A stretch of DNA of 39,347 nt from Streptomyces fructofermentans (lineage in GTDB: Bacteria > Actinomycetota > Actinomycetes > Streptomycetales > Streptomycetaceae), in contig NZ_BMWD01000043.1 of the NCBI RefSeq assembly GCF_014651055.1, forward strand, positions 7,667 through 47,013, in the 5' to 3' direction. Shown one piece after another: positions 37,968 through 39,347 of the stretch (its first letter is position 1; each line of letters begins with the position of its first letter). The position numbers were made by a program, and so were the translations under genes. The notes below the pieces were generated by a model. It did not search any database. It had not been told where the DNA came from and saw only the letters and a list, made by a program, of their open reading frames with translations.

Positions 37968-39290
37968 GTGATCGACGGAATCCGCAGCATCCGGAGAACC
38001 AGAAGAGCAGCGTCCGGAACGAGAGGCCGGGAGGGGCGTCCCTGGGGGCGCAGGTTGCGGCTCCTCGTGGCCGCGCTCGTGACGGTGGTGAGTCTCGGCC
38101 TGCCGGCCGTGACGGCGGCTCCGGCGGCGGCAGCCGGATGCGCCCCGCTCCAGTCCGGCGCGAGCCCGGCGGCGGAGGCTGCCGTCGAGGTCGCGTGCCG
38201 GTACGTCGGCCAGCAGTACGCCTGGGGCGGCGGTCACGCGCAGGGCGTGCCGGGTCCGAGCCAGGGGCAGATCGACCACACCTCACCGGAGTCCTACGCC
38301 GACCCGGAGCTGTGGAGTTTCGACTGCATCGGCCTCGTGCGCTGGGCCTGGTACAAGGCGACCGGCCGGGACCTCATCACCGAGCGCACGACTCAGGCCA
38401 CCTTCGAAGCGCCGGGCTACGCGCACACCAAGTTCCACAAGTCCCAGGGGTCGGGCGTCCTGCGTCCCGGCGACATCATGTACTTCGGACGTGAGGGCTT
38501 CGGGCCGACGCACGTCGCGCTCTACCTCGGCAACGGCAAGATGGTCGAGGCGCCGCAGTCGGGCATGAACATCCAGGTCAACGACATCAGTGCCCGCTGG
38601 GAGCGCTACCAGGGCGCCTTCCGGCCGCACGCCGACGTCACGCCGATGGTCTGGTCCTGGGACGGCCGCGGCTCCTTCCACAAGACATGGGGCCAGCCCA
38701 ACCTGCGGCAGAACTCGAACACGGGCAGCGGCATCAACTTCACGAACGGCAACGGCATCTCCGTGAAGGTGCGGGTGCTGTGCCAACGTGTGGGGGAGCG
38801 AGCCACGGTCGACGGCATGGTGAACAACGTCTGGTCCTTCCTGCCGGACTACCACAGCTGGATCAGCAACCTCTTCGTGCAAGGGCCGGCGGTGCTCAAG
38901 GATGTACCGTCCTGCGGTGACTTCCCGGAGATCGGGGGCACCCTGGCCGGCGCGGAGAACAACACCTCGTGCGGCGACGGCACCGAGCCCAACTCCGCCG
39001 GAGCCTGGACAGCCAAGTCGACCACCGTGTTCGGCCGCACGGTGGAACTGCGCTACAACGGCACCACCGAGTGCGCTTGGGGACGTATCACCGGCGGTGC
39101 GCCGGGCGACGAGATCTGGGTCGACCGCAGTGCCGACGGCGGCAGGACCTGGTCGCCGATGCTCGGTTTCACCACCATCACGACGGGCAACGACGCGTAC
39201 ACCACCCAGTGGAACGACTCCGGCCTCGTCATGAGGGCCTGCGGAACGAACGGCCCGGGGGGCGCCATCGAGTGCACCGGGTGGTTCTGA
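37968..39290 (+). CDS. secreted NlpC/P60 cell-wall hydrolase with C-terminal DUF2690-like domain
   Basis: A 440-residue precursor from a GTG at 37968 with GGGGGAG upstream. The long signal peptide has a basic n-region and ends near residue 56 (APAAAAGC). The NlpC/P60 domain spans about 70-220: YVGQQYAWGGGH, catalytic Cys120 in SFDCIGLVRWAW, RPGDIMYFG, and His182 in FGPTHVALYLGNGKMVEAP. The family cleaves peptidoglycan stem peptides. Residues 230-330 are unassigned. The last 100 (NNTSCGDGTEPNSAG, RTVELRYNGTTECAWGRITG, GDEIWVDRS) match the DUF2690/YjfA-type secreted domain. An in-frame ATG at 37899 is further from any ribosome site and overlaps the dyad. Confidence 0.9.
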   Translation: MIDGIRSIRRTRRAASGTRGREGRPWGRRLRLLVAALVTVVSLGLPAVTAAPAAAAGCAPLQSGASPAAEAAVEVACRYVGQQYAWGGGHAQGVPGPSQGQIDHTSPESYADPELWSFDCIGLVRWAWYKATGRDLITERTTQATFEAPGYAHTKFHKSQGSGVLRPGDIMYFGREGFGPTHVALYLGNGKMVEAPQSGMNIQVNDISARWERYQGAFRPHADVTPMVWSWDGRGSFHKTWGQPNLRQNSNTGSGINFTNGNGISVKVRVLCQRVGERATVDGMVNNVWSFLPDYHSWISNLFVQGPAVLKDVPSCGDFPEIGGTLAGAENNTSCGDGTEPNSAGAWTAKSTTVFGRTVELRYNGTTECAWGRITGGAPGDEIWVDRSADGGRTWSPMLGFTTITTGNDAYTTQWNDSGLVMRACGTNGPGGAIECTGWF

Positions 39291-39318
39291 CGCTGCCGCC
39301 AGGCCAGTCGCGCCGGCC

Positions 39319-39347
39319 GGTTGCGGGAGGTCCTGCCTCCCGCAACC
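39319..39347 (+). terminator. perfect 12-bp stem hairpin at the window edge
   Basis: GGTTGCGGGAGG, loop TCCTG, CCTCCCGCAACC, 29 bp past the NlpC/P60 stop codon; it reaches the last base of the window. Confidence 0.8.

Noticed and set aside
1..39347. tRNA, rRNA, CRISPR arrays and replication origins
   Set aside because: No cloverleaf with a conserved T-loop, no regularly spaced repeat array and no DnaA-box cluster was seen on reading both strands by eye; a tRNAscan or CRISPR search would settle this.

Overview
The window is 39.3 kb of very GC-rich DNA with the gene content of a Streptomyces chromosome: long GC3-biased reading frames, GTG/TTG starts behind purine-rich ribosome sites, many secreted proteins, an F420-type (Ddn/DUF385) protein, DUF5302, DUF6243, PRC-barrel and I36-like proteins. 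There is no housekeeping block, no rRNA or tRNA and no long operon. Single genes, paralogue pairs and several broken genes suggest an accessory or chromosome-arm region. All functional names are inferred from recognisable sequence families; nothing was searched.

Layout. (1) 168-7186: a secreted GH81 endo-beta-1,3-glucanase with a C-terminal CBM56-like module (minus strand), diverging over about 1.1 kb from a large secreted PA14 / beta-propeller / CBM6-35-like / DUF1080 protein (plus). A perfect LacI-type dyad lies in front of the glucanase. (2) 7324-13976: a Ddn-like protein, a decayed short-chain dehydrogenase, a zinc alcohol dehydrogenase, a DUF2231 membrane protein, an MFS exporter and a GCS2-type glutamate-cysteine ligase. 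(3) 13973-16607: an unusual patch. An internally deleted IS copy with intact inverted repeats sits on the ligase stop codon, followed by gene scraps. Two nearly identical 40-residue secreted peptide genes with a vicinal Cys-Cys come next, with a relic third copy. They diverge from a LysR regulator that has a perfect dyad upstream, and a solo end of the same IS family closes the patch. This peptide/LysR module is the best candidate here for an undescribed system.

(4) 16654-26281: small stress- or envelope-type genes: two PRC-barrel paralogues 9 kb apart, a 56-residue hydrophobic protein, a doubly frameshifted SMI1/KNR4 gene, a Lys/Ala-rich histone-H1-like protein, a DMT transporter, a TauE/SafE permease, an EEP-family hydrolase, DUF5302, an ABM monooxygenase, a leucine-rich-repeat protein and hypotheticals. 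(5) 26608-36368: a SRAP (YedK/HMCES) DNA-crosslink protein, a translationally coupled SRPBCC plus phytoene-desaturase-like pair, DUF6243, a headless ADP-ribosylglycohydrolase behind an RraA-family gene, RidA, an epoxide hydrolase, a PH-like membrane protein, and a truncated globin coupled to a four-helix membrane protein with an AT-rich dyad upstream. (6) 36835-39347: two paralogous secreted I36-like proteins, diverging from a secreted NlpC/P60 hydrolase across a short intergenic region with a perfect dyad.

Working together: the clearest functional groups are beta-glucan degradation (region 1), the peptide/LysR module (region 3), the coupled redox pair at 27960-30093, the globin operon, and the secreted wall-hydrolase/inhibitor-like cluster at the right edge.
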